This document shows positions 35,821 to 44,382 of a stretch of DNA of 64,000 bases, in pieces; within the stretch, counting starts at the first letter, position 1, and the number at the start of each line of letters is the position of its first letter. The position numbers and the translations under genes are program-made. The notes below the pieces were generated by a model. The model made no database searches, had not been told where the DNA came from, and saw only the letters and a list, made by a program, of their open reading frames with translations. Location of the stretch: the NCBI GenBank assembly GCA_035621215.1, contig CP141729.1, forward strand, positions 124,001 through 188,000, written 5' to 3'. The stretch is from Oscillospiraceae bacterium MB08-C2-2 (lineage in GTDB: Bacteria; Bacillota; Clostridia; Oscillospirales; Ruminococcaceae).

Positions 35821-38088
35821 TCAGACCTGACCTTCCAGTAGAGGAACAAACAGGAAAGCACCGCCTGTTTGCTGCCAAAGAGTAGCAATACCGCTGTCGT
35901 CCGCCTGTATCTCGGCCAAAAGCTCCAGCTTCCCGTGGGCATTCAGACGGTAGACCCGCAACGTCTTTTTACGGAACCAGCTGCCCAAATCATAAGTCAC
36001 CTCAATTGGTGCGGTAACCGGCAACGTTTCACTGAGCAGGCGCACCACTACCGCATCTGGAGTGTCGGTCTGGGATAAAGCGGCTTTGGCCTCCACACTT
36101 TCCGTATCGTAGAGAACAGCACCGAAATCATGCAGCAGACCTGCATTGGCGCTTAAAGAGCCTGGGGGAAAGGAATACACCACATCGGCTGTGTTGACCG
36201 TTACTTGCCCTTCCCGGTTGGCACTGTAAAGCTGAGAAAGGGCTCCCAGACCGGCTTCGGTGGAGCCACGTGTCAAAGGAAGCTGGGTATCATCGGGCGA
36301 AACAAACACAGCATCCTCGGTTTTGGGCTGGGCGGAATCTAGGGGAGAGGCGATTGAGGTGCCCTGAGAAGAGCTTGGCTTGGCAACCGCAACAGGCTCT
36401 GGTACGCTTGGGTCGGGATCACCGGGTTGAGTAGGGCCTACAGGGTCTACAGGGTCTACAGGGTCTGGGGGATCAGGCGGAGCAGGATTTGCCTGCCACT
36501 GCGCATAAAGGAAAACGGTTTCTGAAACACTGTGGCTAAAGGCAGTGTCCGCCCCATAGAAAGTACCCTGACCCAAGCCGGCTCTGGTGCGCCAGCCGGT
36601 AAAGGAATAGCCCTCCCGAGAAAAACCGGTTCCATCTGAAAGGGTAATCCGCTGTCCCACTGGTTGGGATACCGGCACGATGGTGCCTTGGCCGCCATTT
36701 GCATCATACTGAACGGTATAGGTTTCATCCTCCGGAACAGTAATGAAAGCAGCAGGAGAGGGCAAAACATTATCCGAGCCGCTAAAGCGCACCTGATAAA
36801 CACCGGGGTTTTCCACCGGTGTAGCGCCCGCTGTACAGGGGTGAAAATTCGCTCTGCCCAAAGAAGTGTATTCCATATGAGCGGAGGTACCCTCAATGGC
36901 CCCGCCCGAGGTCTGTGCAAGACTGGGGGAAAGCCCGGTTAGACCGGCGGGAGCATCGGCTTGGCTTGCTTGCTCCACTGCCTGTGAGAATGTATACACA
37001 TAAGGCTCATCACCTATCTGTATGGTCAATGTACCTTTGTAAGGTGAGGGTGAAGCAGGCGTATTGGGCAAAAGCTGAACGGTTACAGCAGCCACATGCG
37101 CCGGAGGAAGATTGCCTAAGGCAACAGAGCCGCTACCCATCATCGGTCTGACAGAGCTGAAAACACTGAAAGCCGGGCTGTCTTCCAGCACAGCGGAGTA
37201 GGTGATATCATGGGGCGTTTCGTTGGTGATTTCCACCACCAGCTTAGAAGGCTCAGGATTGAGATAAAAGCTGTTCTCCAATAAAGTATTGCCCGGAGAG
37301 GGCGCCACAGTCAAAACGGAAATCCCCACCGTTATTTCAACCGGCTCAGAAGGTGCGGCTTCATCCGTTGCCGCCATGCGGATTTGATAGTTTCCCGGTG
37401 CCACCAGGGTTTGCCCATCCTGACAGGGCAGATAGTCTTCGGTGTTAAGAAGGCGGTATTCCATGGCGGATGTGGTGCCTTTGAGTGCGCCATTTTCATA
37501 GAGGGAAGGAGCCGGGAGAGCCTCAAGCCCTGTGGGTGGCTCTTGGGGAAGAAGCTGTGCTTCTGCTCTTAAAGTGACATCATAAGTGGCCAGAACTGTA
37601 TCGTCCAGCGTATCTTCCAGTATTAACTGAACACTGTGATTTCCGGCTTGAGCATTTGCTCTGAGATACAGCTCCAGATCCACCGTTTGGTTGGCGGAAA
37701 CCCAAAGAGAAAAAAGAGAAGCGGAGCTTGTACCTGCTTTGCGGACAGCAAACAAATTTGCGCTGCTTCCCACAAAGTTAAAGCTTACGTTTTGCCGGAC
37801 ATTTCCAGAAAGATTAGTTACGGAAAAGGTCAAACAAGCGGCTTGGCTCCCCTGAGCATAAGTTCCTTCAAAGGGATAGCTTCCGCTTGCTGGCGAGGCT
37901 TCCAGAAGAGAGCCGGATTCATCTATATTCTGCGCCGCCCTTTCCAAAGGAACGGTCTTTTCAGGCAACACGGTGGAGTCCCCCAGAGCGATTTCTGAAG
38001 TAAAGGCTGCGGCCGGTGCGATGCACATAAAAGAAAGAACAAGTGAAGCGGCGGTGATCAAAGCGGATAGACGGCGAAGTATGCTCAT
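35821..38088 (-). CDS. Secreted protein with InlB-type beta-repeat domain
   Basis: 755 residues with a cleavable signal peptide (RRLSALITAASLVLSFMCIAPAAAF). Several beta-rich modules follow; the two segments YLLN... and MEYTSLGRANFHPC look like related repeats (each has MEYRLLNTEDYLPCQDG / MEYTSLGRANFHPCTAG with a PGxYQVR ending). Residues ~470-545 form an InlB B-repeat (YDANGGQGTI, GYSFTGWRT, YAQWQANP). A Pro-Asp-Val linker contains 12-base tandem units (DNA about 36430-36465). No sorting signal is visible, so it is probably released or loosely wall-bound. The ATG at 38088 follows AAGGAG by 7 bases. Confidence 0.8.
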   Translation of the reverse strand: MSILRRLSALITAASLVLSFMCIAPAAAFTSEIALGDSTVLPEKTVPLERAAQNIDESGSLLEASPASGSYPFEGTYAQGSQAACLTFSVTNLSGNVRQNVSFNFVGSSANLFAVRKAGTSSASLFSLWVSANQTVDLELYLRANAQAGNHSVQLILEDTLDDTVLATYDVTLRAEAQLLPQEPPTGLEALPAPSLYENGALKGTTSAMEYRLLNTEDYLPCQDGQTLVAPGNYQIRMAATDEAAPSEPVEITVGISVLTVAPSPGNTLLENSFYLNPEPSKLVVEITNETPHDITYSAVLEDSPAFSVFSSVRPMMGSGSVALGNLPPAHVAAVTVQLLPNTPASPSPYKGTLTIQIGDEPYVYTFSQAVEQASQADAPAGLTGLSPSLAQTSGGAIEGTSAHMEYTSLGRANFHPCTAGATPVENPGVYQVRFSGSDNVLPSPAAFITVPEDETYTVQYDANGGQGTIVPVSQPVGQRITLSDGTGFSREGYSFTGWRTRAGLGQGTFYGADTAFSHSVSETVFLYAQWQANPAPPDPPDPVDPVDPVGPTQPGDPDPSVPEPVAVAKPSSSQGTSIASPLDSAQPKTEDAVFVSPDDTQLPLTRGSTEAGLGALSQLYSANREGQVTVNTADVVYSFPPGSLSANAGLLHDFGAVLYDTESVEAKAALSQTDTPDAVVVRLLSETLPVTAPIEVTYDLGSWFRKKTLRVYRLNAHGKLELLAEIQADDSGIATLWQQTGGAFLFVPLLEGQV

Positions 38089-38302
38089 AGTAACTCTCCT
38101 TATGCTTTCCTGTAGGAAGCACCGTGCTTCCGGGAACACTGCCAAAGGGGGTTATGCTGAGAACCTGTATCCACAATTCTGGAATAATATGGAATACAGT
38201 ATAGCATATTTTGTCGAAAATTGTAATATAAATGGCGCCAAGTATAAAAAATATATTGAGGAAGTTTTCCTTGTGTGCTCAGTGTATACAATGCAAAAAA
38301 AC

Positions 38303-38336
38303 AGCATCACCTAAGGCAAAAAGCCAAGGTAATGCT
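38303..38336 (-). terminator. Terminator of the Afu-type transporter / PfkB operon
   Basis: AGCAT-C-ACCT...GGC with GCC...AGGT-A-ATGCT, followed on the minus strand by GTTTTTTTGC, 26 bases past the PfkB stop. Confidence 0.85.
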
Positions 38337-38361
38337 GCTCAAGATGCAGTTGGAAAGTGAC

Positions 38362-39342
38362 CTAAAGAAGCGAAGCCAATGCCGGGTCAATTCCCAGAAT
38401 ATCGGCGGCGCTTATTTGAGCGGCCACCCACATGGAGGCATTAGCGGCTCCGGCGGCCTGCGCCAATCGGATGCACTGGGCCATGTCATAGCCTTTGCAC
38501 CAGCCATGGAGCCAACCGGCCACGAAGCTATCCCCCGAGCCTACCGGGTTGACCGTTTCAATACGATAGGGAGGGAAGAAAGCCTCCTGCCCCTTTTGCC
38601 ATGTGAAAACACCTTCCTCACCCAGAGAGATCAGCAGGGTGGCACTGCGGGTGTAATCCAGCAGAGGCAGAAGTCTTTGGGTTTGTTCGGCTCCCCAAGG
38701 AGCACAGGAGAGCGAAAAAGGAGAGCCTGCATTTTCCTGATTTTTCAGCTGATCGGCCAGCTCCAAAGCCTCCTCAAGGTTGGGCTTGAAGAAATCCGGC
38801 CCGGCTGTAGCGGCCTCTAAAAACCCGGCTCCGTGGCAATCCAGCCAAACGGGAACCCCCTTGGAATGAGCCAGCCGTATAAGAGAAGGATACAAATCAA
38901 GAGTGGCCTGCGGGTTGGCCTTTAAAGCGCCTTCCGGCAGACGCCCCGAAAGCACCAGTAAATCACAGCTATCCAGCCGATTGGCCAGATTTTGGCGAAT
39001 GGCATCCATATGTTCCAGTGTCAGCATAGAGCCGGGCTGGAAGTGCTGCACCTGCTCAAAGGTGCTTTCCTGCACACAGGTTACCACCGTGCGGGTCTCG
39101 CCCTGACAGGGCAGAGCCTCCAGAGAAAAACCTTCTTCCTTGGCCAAGGCAAGAACCTTTTCACCCGCCGCACCATAAAGAGGAGCCAGTGCGGTGACCT
39201 TGTTGCCCAGCGAGGCCAGCACCCGGGCCACATTGACACCCTTTCCGCCGGTTTGGTAGCTGCGCCGAAGCTCTTTGTCACCATCCATCCAGCGGGTTTC
39301 ATCCAAACAGGGATTGGGGGTAAAGGTAATGATTGATTTCAT
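38362..39342 (-). CDS. pfkB: PfkB-family sugar-phosphate kinase (1-phosphofructokinase type)
   Basis: 326 residues of the ribokinase/PfkB fold. The N-terminal TFTPNPCLDETRWMDG and GGKGVNVARVLASLG are typical of 1-phosphofructokinase and tagatose-6-phosphate kinase; the C-terminal NPVGSGDSFVAGWLHGW holds the catalytic Asp and anion hole. It should phosphorylate a hexose phosphate to the bisphosphate. GGAGG lies 6-7 bases before the ATG at 39342; 83 unlike residues from a longer frame are excluded. It follows the ABC transporter ATPase by 82 bases in the same direction, suggesting the transported substrate or its product is the kinase substrate. Confidence 0.9.
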   Translation of the reverse strand: MKSIITFTPNPCLDETRWMDGDKELRRSYQTGGKGVNVARVLASLGNKVTALAPLYGAAGEKVLALAKEEGFSLEALPCQGETRTVVTCVQESTFEQVQHFQPGSMLTLEHMDAIRQNLANRLDSCDLLVLSGRLPEGALKANPQATLDLYPSLIRLAHSKGVPVWLDCHGAGFLEAATAGPDFFKPNLEEALELADQLKNQENAGSPFSLSCAPWGAEQTQRLLPLLDYTRSATLLISLGEEGVFTWQKGQEAFFPPYRIETVNPVGSGDSFVAGWLHGWCKGYDMAQCIRLAQAAGAANASMWVAAQISAADILGIDPALASLL

Positions 39343-39424
39343 ATTTTTCCTCCATATCAAGCAACAACCCGGCCGAAGCTCCCTTGCAGGAGTGACAGCC
39401 GGGCTGAAAGGATCTAAGCTGTTC

Positions 39425-40504
39425 CTATAAAATATGCACATTTTCGGGGGCAAAGTCAAGGAAAGCTTTTTCTCCCGCCTCATAGACCTTTCGATTGATG
39501 GGGTTGGAATCGATGATTTTAACCAGATTATTCTGCACCATAACGTGATAATCCTGATAAGAGCCCATAAAGGTGGACATGACCACATGGCAGGGGAGAA
39601 GTCCTTTATCTCGAATGCTGGCTGCCTCCGGGCGAAGCACGATCTTGCAGCTTTTTCCCTTCACCGCCTTACCGGAGCCGGATACCTGAATGATGGCACC
39701 GGAAATGTCAATTTCGCAGGAATCTCCCTCGGCCCGCAGAACGGTGCCCTCAAGGAAATTGGCTTCGCCGATAAAATCAGCCACGAACTCATTGACCGGG
39801 TGATAATAGATTTCCTGCGGGGTTCCCATCTGCTCGATAATGCCTTTGTTCATAATGATGATCTTGTCAGAAATGCTCATTGCCTCGGATTGATCGTGGG
39901 TGACATAAATGGCAGTGATGCCCACCTTTTGCTGAATGCGGCGAATTTCGGTGCGCATGGCTACCCGAAGCTTGGCATCCAGATTGCTCAAAGGCTCATC
40001 AAAGAGCAGCACAGCCGGCTCCATAACCAAGGCACGGGCAAGGGCAACACGCTGCTGCTGACCACCGGAAAGTTGATTGGTCATGCGATTTTCCATACCG
40101 GTCAGCTCCACCAGCTCCAGCATTTCATGAACCCGCTTGTTTACTTCGGCCTTGGGCACCTTTTGAATTTTCAGGCCATAGGCGATGTTATCAAAAATAT
40201 TATATTGGGGGAAAAGGGCGTAGCTCTGAAAAACCATTGCGGTATCCCGCTTGTTGGGCGGTATTTCGTTGACCATTTGCCCACCTATGTAAAGATCGCC
40301 CCCATTAGGGTCTTCAAAGCCTGCTATCATGCGCAGAGTGGTGGTCTTTCCGCACCCGGAGGGGCCAAGCAGGGTGATAAAATCCCCCGGATTTATTTCC
40401 AGCGAAACATTATCCACCGCTTTAAAGCTCTTGCTCTTATCTTTGTGATCGGGGTATATTTTGGTGATGTTCACCAGCTTGACTCCCGTTGGCTGTTTCT
40501 TCAT
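39425..40504 (-). CDS. ABC transporter ATP-binding protein (AfuC/FbpC/PotA type)
   Basis: 359 residues. Walker A GPSGCGKTTTLRMIAG, Q-loop VFQSYALFPQ, signature LSGGQQQRVALARAL, Walker B VLLFDEPLSNLDA and switch His in YVTHDQSEA are intact. A C-terminal TOBE domain (~270-355) is present, as in MalK/PotA/FbpC proteins. It powers the adjoining fused permease. The ATG at 40504 has GGAGG 9 bases upstream and lies one base beyond the permease stop codon. Confidence 0.92.
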   Translation of the reverse strand: MKKQPTGVKLVNITKIYPDHKDKSKSFKAVDNVSLEINPGDFITLLGPSGCGKTTTLRMIAGFEDPNGGDLYIGGQMVNEIPPNKRDTAMVFQSYALFPQYNIFDNIAYGLKIQKVPKAEVNKRVHEMLELVELTGMENRMTNQLSGGQQQRVALARALVMEPAVLLFDEPLSNLDAKLRVAMRTEIRRIQQKVGITAIYVTHDQSEAMSISDKIIIMNKGIIEQMGTPQEIYYHPVNEFVADFIGEANFLEGTVLRAEGDSCEIDISGAIIQVSGSGKAVKGKSCKIVLRPEAASIRDKGLLPCHVVMSTFMGSYQDYHVMVQNNLVKIIDSNPINRKVYEAGEKAFLDFAPENVHIL

Positions 40505-40505
40505 T

Positions 40506-42185
40506 TCAGTTTCCCTCCGTAACAACAGTGCGGCTGACTCCGAAGAATTTCAGGAAGAGGTTCATGAGCAGAATGGCGCTGTATACAATAAGAATCAGCA
40601 GCGTTGAATAAGCGCAGGCCACGCCGAACCGCCCGATATCCGCCTGTGCCATAATCTGGGGCGTAATCAGCTGGTGGGATGGCGAAACCAGAAAGATAAC
40701 GGCGCTGGTGGCAGTCATACTGCGGACAAAGGCGGTAACCAGCCCACTGAAAAAGGAATCCTTAATGAGGGGCAGGGTGACCGAAGTGAAAACCTTGCCG
40801 GAACCGGCTCCCATATCGTAGGCGGATTCCTCCAGCGATTTATCAATCTGCCGCAGAGCGGACATGCCCGAGCGTGTTCCCACCGGCAGGCTGCGCACCA
40901 CATAAGCCAGAATGATGATAGCGGCCGTGCCGGTCAAAGTCATAAAGCCGGAGCCCAGCAGGCCGGTGTTAAAGGCTCGGATATAGCCAAGACCCAACAC
41001 CGTTCCGGGAACAGCCATGGCGAAAAGGGAGGTGAATTCGATAAAGCTCTTGCCGATAAACCGCCGCTTTACCACCAGATAGGCGATAATCATAGAGATA
41101 ATGGCAGTGATGGGTGCCGCAATCGCCGAGAAGATCAGCGAATCCTTAAAGGGCTTGATGCCCACAGTCAGCACATACTTAAAATGAGCCAAACTAAAGG
41201 AATAATCCCGGCCCCACAGCTTAAACAAAGCCCCCAAAGGCACCAGCGCATAAAACACCAGCACACAGACAGTGAAAAACAGGCAAATGGCCGAAAGGGG
41301 AACCGTTACGCTTTTATCCCCAATGGGCATCCGTTCCCGGCTGGCTTTTCCGGTAAGGGTGGCCACGCTCTTGCTTTCCACCCAATATTTGGAGAGAACA
41401 AACAAAGACATGGAAAGAAGTAAAAGAATCACAGCCATGACAGTGGCACCCTTTAAATCATAAGCGCCCACTGCCTGTATGTAAATAGAAGTGGCCAGTG
41501 TGGAGTAGTTGCCGCCAATCATCATCGGGTTGGAAAAATCCGCAACAGCCTCAATAAAGGTTATGAGAAAGGCGTTGGCAAGCCCCGGAGCCAGCAAAGG
41601 AAGGGTAACGGTGGTGAAGGTTTCCCACCGGGAAGCCCCTAAATTGCGGGCAGCTTCCTCCAAAGCGGGATCAATGTTTTTCAGCAGCCCCTTGAGCATG
41701 AGATAGCAGATGGGGAAAAAGGTCAGTGTTTCCACAATCAGAATGCCGTGGAGGCCATAGATGTTGGCATCCACCATGCCGAACAGCTTGTTGGTAATAA
41801 AACCGCTTCGGCCAAAAAGCATAATGGCCGAAAGGGAAAGAACAAAAGGCGGCGAAACCACCGGGAGAACAGATATAATCTTGAAAAGCCCGCCGAATCG
41901 GGTTTTGACATAGCAATCCACATAGGCAAACAAAAAGCCCACCGAGGTTGCCAGTATCCCGCTGCACAGGCCCAGAATTAGCGTGTTGAGAAAAACGCCC
42001 CGAAAGGATCGCTTTGACCATATCTCCATATAACCGGCAAAAGAAACCCCGCCACCATCTCCGGCGAAGCTTTCCAAAAGCAGGGAGAAAATGGGGTATA
42101 CAATAAACAGCAGTAAAAACAAAATAAGCAGGAGCACAGCGGTTTTAATGAGCGGATCGTTCTGAATTTTCCTGTGTTTTTTCAC
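40506..42185 (-). CDS. ABC transporter permease, fused double permease (AfuB/FbpB type)
   Basis: 559 residues with about 12 membrane helices in two repeated halves, each with an EAA loop (EEAARNLGASRWETFTTVTLPLLAPG and EESAYDMGAGSGKVFTSVTLPLIKD). This two-in-one layout is typical of the iron/hexose-phosphate/aminoethylphosphonate group. The start is GTG complementary to 42183-42185, with AGGGGG 6 bases upstream. It lies between the binding protein and the ATPase. Confidence 0.92.
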   Translation of the reverse strand: MKKHRKIQNDPLIKTAVLLLILFLLLFIVYPIFSLLLESFAGDGGGVSFAGYMEIWSKRSFRGVFLNTLILGLCSGILATSVGFLFAYVDCYVKTRFGGLFKIISVLPVVSPPFVLSLSAIMLFGRSGFITNKLFGMVDANIYGLHGILIVETLTFFPICYLMLKGLLKNIDPALEEAARNLGASRWETFTTVTLPLLAPGLANAFLITFIEAVADFSNPMMIGGNYSTLATSIYIQAVGAYDLKGATVMAVILLLLSMSLFVLSKYWVESKSVATLTGKASRERMPIGDKSVTVPLSAICLFFTVCVLVFYALVPLGALFKLWGRDYSFSLAHFKYVLTVGIKPFKDSLIFSAIAAPITAIISMIIAYLVVKRRFIGKSFIEFTSLFAMAVPGTVLGLGYIRAFNTGLLGSGFMTLTGTAAIIILAYVVRSLPVGTRSGMSALRQIDKSLEESAYDMGAGSGKVFTSVTLPLIKDSFFSGLVTAFVRSMTATSAVIFLVSPSHQLITPQIMAQADIGRFGVACAYSTLLILIVYSAILLMNLFLKFFGVSRTVVTEGN

Positions 42186-42271
42186 GGCAATACCCCCTGA
42201 CATAGCCGGTCACCCCCAGTGTTTCAATGGAATCGGGCTTTTTTCGCTTGCGTGAGCAGGTGAAAAGAAAA

Positions 42272-42312
42272 ATCACAGTACACCTATTTGAAATCCATAA
42301 GTGTACTGTGAT
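42272..42312. other. Intercistronic hairpin between binding protein and permease genes
   Basis: Perfect 12-pair stem ATCACAGTACAC / GTGTACTGTGAT with a 17-base loop, no T tail. Such hairpins after binding-protein genes often protect the upstream mRNA and give it higher expression than the permease. Confidence 0.6.
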
Positions 42313-42345
42313 CCGGGTTAAACAGCTGCTACCCCATGGATGCTT

Positions 42346-43413
42346 TTATACAACAATCTTATCGGCAGTGATGTATTTGTTCCATTCATTTACCAGACGT
42401 TCCCGGTTATCCGCAGACCACGAAAAATCATAGTCAATGAGCTTGGTGTTGGAAAGCACATCCGCTTCCGGGGGATTTTTGGCACCCTCAACTGTGAGGA
42501 ACTGATAAGCGCCCACCTCTTGGCCGATTTGCTGGCACTCGGGGGTCAGTGCAAACTCAATAAAGAGCTTGGCGGCTTCTTCCTGCTTGGAATTGGCGAT
42601 AATGGCGGTTGCACCGATTTCGTAGCCGGTCCCCTCGCTTGGAGCGGAAAGCACTACGTTATCGTAGCCCAGCTTCTGCTGGGTAATGCCATCGTGCAGC
42701 ATACCGATAGCGATTTCCAATTCTCCGCTGCCCACCAGCTTAGAGGGGCCGCCGCCGGTTTTGGGGTACTGCTTGATGTTCTTATCCAGTGCGCTCAGGT
42801 ATTCCATGGCTTCTTTTTCGCCCATGAGCTGAACCAGCGTGGAAACGATGTTGTAGCCGGTGCCGGAAGCGCCGGGATTAGCAAAGGAAATGCAGTTTTG
42901 ATATTTAGGATCAATCAGATCGGCCCAAGAGGTGGGAACAGGCAGGTTCTTCTCTTTGAGCAAATCCTCGTTGCAGATAAAACCGATGTAACCGCTGTAA
43001 ATGCCATACCAGCGGCCTTCCTCACCGATATAGGCCTCAGAAAGAAGGTTTTTGGCGTTCTGGGCTTCATAAGGAGCCAACAGCCCTTCGGAGGCAGCCA
43101 CAATGTAAGGATCGTTGGGGCCGCCATACCAAACTCCGGCTTGGGGGTTGGCGGCTTCTTCTTTGATGCGGGCATAAACCTCGCCTGTGCTCATGCGGAC
43201 AAAGGTGGTTTTAACGCCGGTGGATTTTTCAAAAGCTTCGCACACCCGAGCCACATGTTCCTCATCACAGGAGCCATAGACAGTCAAATCCAGCCCCTGA
43301 CCCGCCGAAGCGGTCGGCTTGGAGCCGCAGCCGGTAAAAGATAAAACGGAAACCAACATGAATGCAAGAATCAGACTGAGCAGCTTGGCAGTTTTGGTTG
43401 GTGCTTTCATCAT
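42346..43413 (-). CDS. ABC transporter substrate-binding lipoprotein (AfuA/FbpA type)
   Basis: 355 residues. Signal peptide with a lipobox SFTGC and Cys at about residue 26, then a periplasmic-binding type II fold: LTVYGSCDEEHVARVCEAFEKSTGVKTTFVRMSTGE, PQAGVWYGGPNDPYI, DLIDPKYQNCISFANPGASGTGYN. The Ca. Fe3+-binding paired Tyr of true ferric-binding proteins is not evident, so sugar phosphate or phosphonate is a better guess than iron. AfuA of Actinobacillus is known to bind hexose phosphates. The ATG at 43413 (or 43410) has GGAGG 5-8 bases upstream. Confidence 0.87.
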   Translation of the reverse strand: MMKAPTKTAKLLSLILAFMLVSVLSFTGCGSKPTASAGQGLDLTVYGSCDEEHVARVCEAFEKSTGVKTTFVRMSTGEVYARIKEEAANPQAGVWYGGPNDPYIVAASEGLLAPYEAQNAKNLLSEAYIGEEGRWYGIYSGYIGFICNEDLLKEKNLPVPTSWADLIDPKYQNCISFANPGASGTGYNIVSTLVQLMGEKEAMEYLSALDKNIKQYPKTGGGPSKLVGSGELEIAIGMLHDGITQQKLGYDNVVLSAPSEGTGYEIGATAIIANSKQEEAAKLFIEFALTPECQQIGQEVGAYQFLTVEGAKNPPEADVLSNTKLIDYDFSWSADNRERLVNEWNKYITADKIVV

Positions 43414-43589
43414 GCAATCCTCCAGTGTATAATGATAAATCGTATTGTCACCCGAAAGAAATAAAACAGGCGGCCTCCCTTCCTGTGGAAATGGCAGGAT
43501 ACACATTCGTGAAGAAGGAACTATAAAATTTTATTTCATTTAAAACGGATAATGCAACGGCTATGATACCGGAGAGGTTTCCTTTTATT

Positions 43590-43618
43590 ATTATATAAAG
43601 GTTCATCTATTTTGTCAA
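43590..43618 (-). promoter_or_regulatory. Consensus promoter of the Afu-type operon
   Basis: On the minus strand TTGACA (complement of 43613-43618), 17 bases, TATAAT (complement of 43590-43595). It is the best sigma-A match in the window and gives a 5' leader of about 170 bases. Confidence 0.8.
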
Positions 43619-43646
43619 TATTATAATTAAACAAAATCAATATATT

Positions 43647-43665
43647 TATGTATAATATATACATA
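43647..43665. promoter_or_regulatory. Palindrome upstream of the Afu-type promoter
   Basis: TATGTATA-ATA-TATACATA, perfect 8-base arms, about 30 bases upstream of the -35 box and 18 bases before the end of the DhaL stop side. A candidate operator or upstream site. Confidence 0.35.
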
Positions 43666-43683
43666 GATAACCAAGCTGTGAAA

Positions 43684-44373
43684 TTATATTTCAAGACGAT
43701 GGAGGGGGATATTGGTGGAGGGAGATTCATCTGTCTCTTCTCCATACAGGAAATCAGAAAATGCTTTAAAAATCAGTGAAGTGGATATAGCTCCCGGGTC
43801 GGGGTGACCGATGGTTGCCTCGTGAAAGTTTTTAGAGCGTCCGGTCCGGGAACGCAGCGTACTGCTGTGGGCGGCGCCCGCCTGTGCCGCAAGGGAGGCG
43901 GCTTCCAGCAAGGCCTTGATATCATCGCTTTCTGCCGCCGATTTTTCCATAGCTTCCACAGCGGGGGCCAGCGCATCCAGCATGGTTTTCTGCCCCGGCT
44001 TTGCCTTGCCTCTCTTTTGAATAGCCTGCTGCCCTGCATCGAAAAAAGCGGCAAGCTGGGCTGCGGTTACTCCATTCGAATCGGTCAGATGCTCCAGGCC
44101 GCCAATAAACAGCGTGCCAAAAATAACACCGGAAGCGCCTCCCATGGTTTTGACCAGCTCTATTCCGGTGGCACGGAAAAGCTGTGCCGGGTTTTCAAAG
44201 GCAGTGGTGGAAAGCATCTCCTCCAGTGCGGTAAAGCCCCGTTTCATACCAATGCCATGATCCCCATCGCCGATAATTGTATCAATTTTGGTGAGATAGG
44301 GCTCGTTTTCCACAATCACCCGTGCGCTGTAAAGCAGCATACGGCGGAGCTGATCGGTTGTCAGCCGGTTCAT
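43684..44373 (-). CDS. dhaL: DhaL-type (DAK2) kinase subunit
   Basis: 229 residues of the DAK2/DhaL all-helical nucleotide-binding family. The Mg-ADP site is recognisable: DTIIGDGDHGIGMKRGF at residues ~31-47 and the phosphate-contact MGGASGVIFGTLF; the tail has ATIGHPDPGAIS. It supplies ATP binding to a separate DhaK subunit, encoded 9 bases upstream. GAGGTG lies before the ATG. It closes an operon with a ribose-type ABC importer. No PTS EIIA-like DhaM is nearby, so it is probably ATP-dependent. Confidence 0.9.
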   Translation of the reverse strand: MNRLTTDQLRRMLLYSARVIVENEPYLTKIDTIIGDGDHGIGMKRGFTALEEMLSTTAFENPAQLFRATGIELVKTMGGASGVIFGTLFIGGLEHLTDSNGVTAAQLAAFFDAGQQAIQKRGKAKPGQKTMLDALAPAVEAMEKSAAESDDIKALLEAASLAAQAGAAHSSTLRSRTGRSKNFHEATIGHPDPGAISTSLIFKAFSDFLYGEETDESPSTNIPLHRLEI

Positions 44374-44382
44374 ATTGTCACC

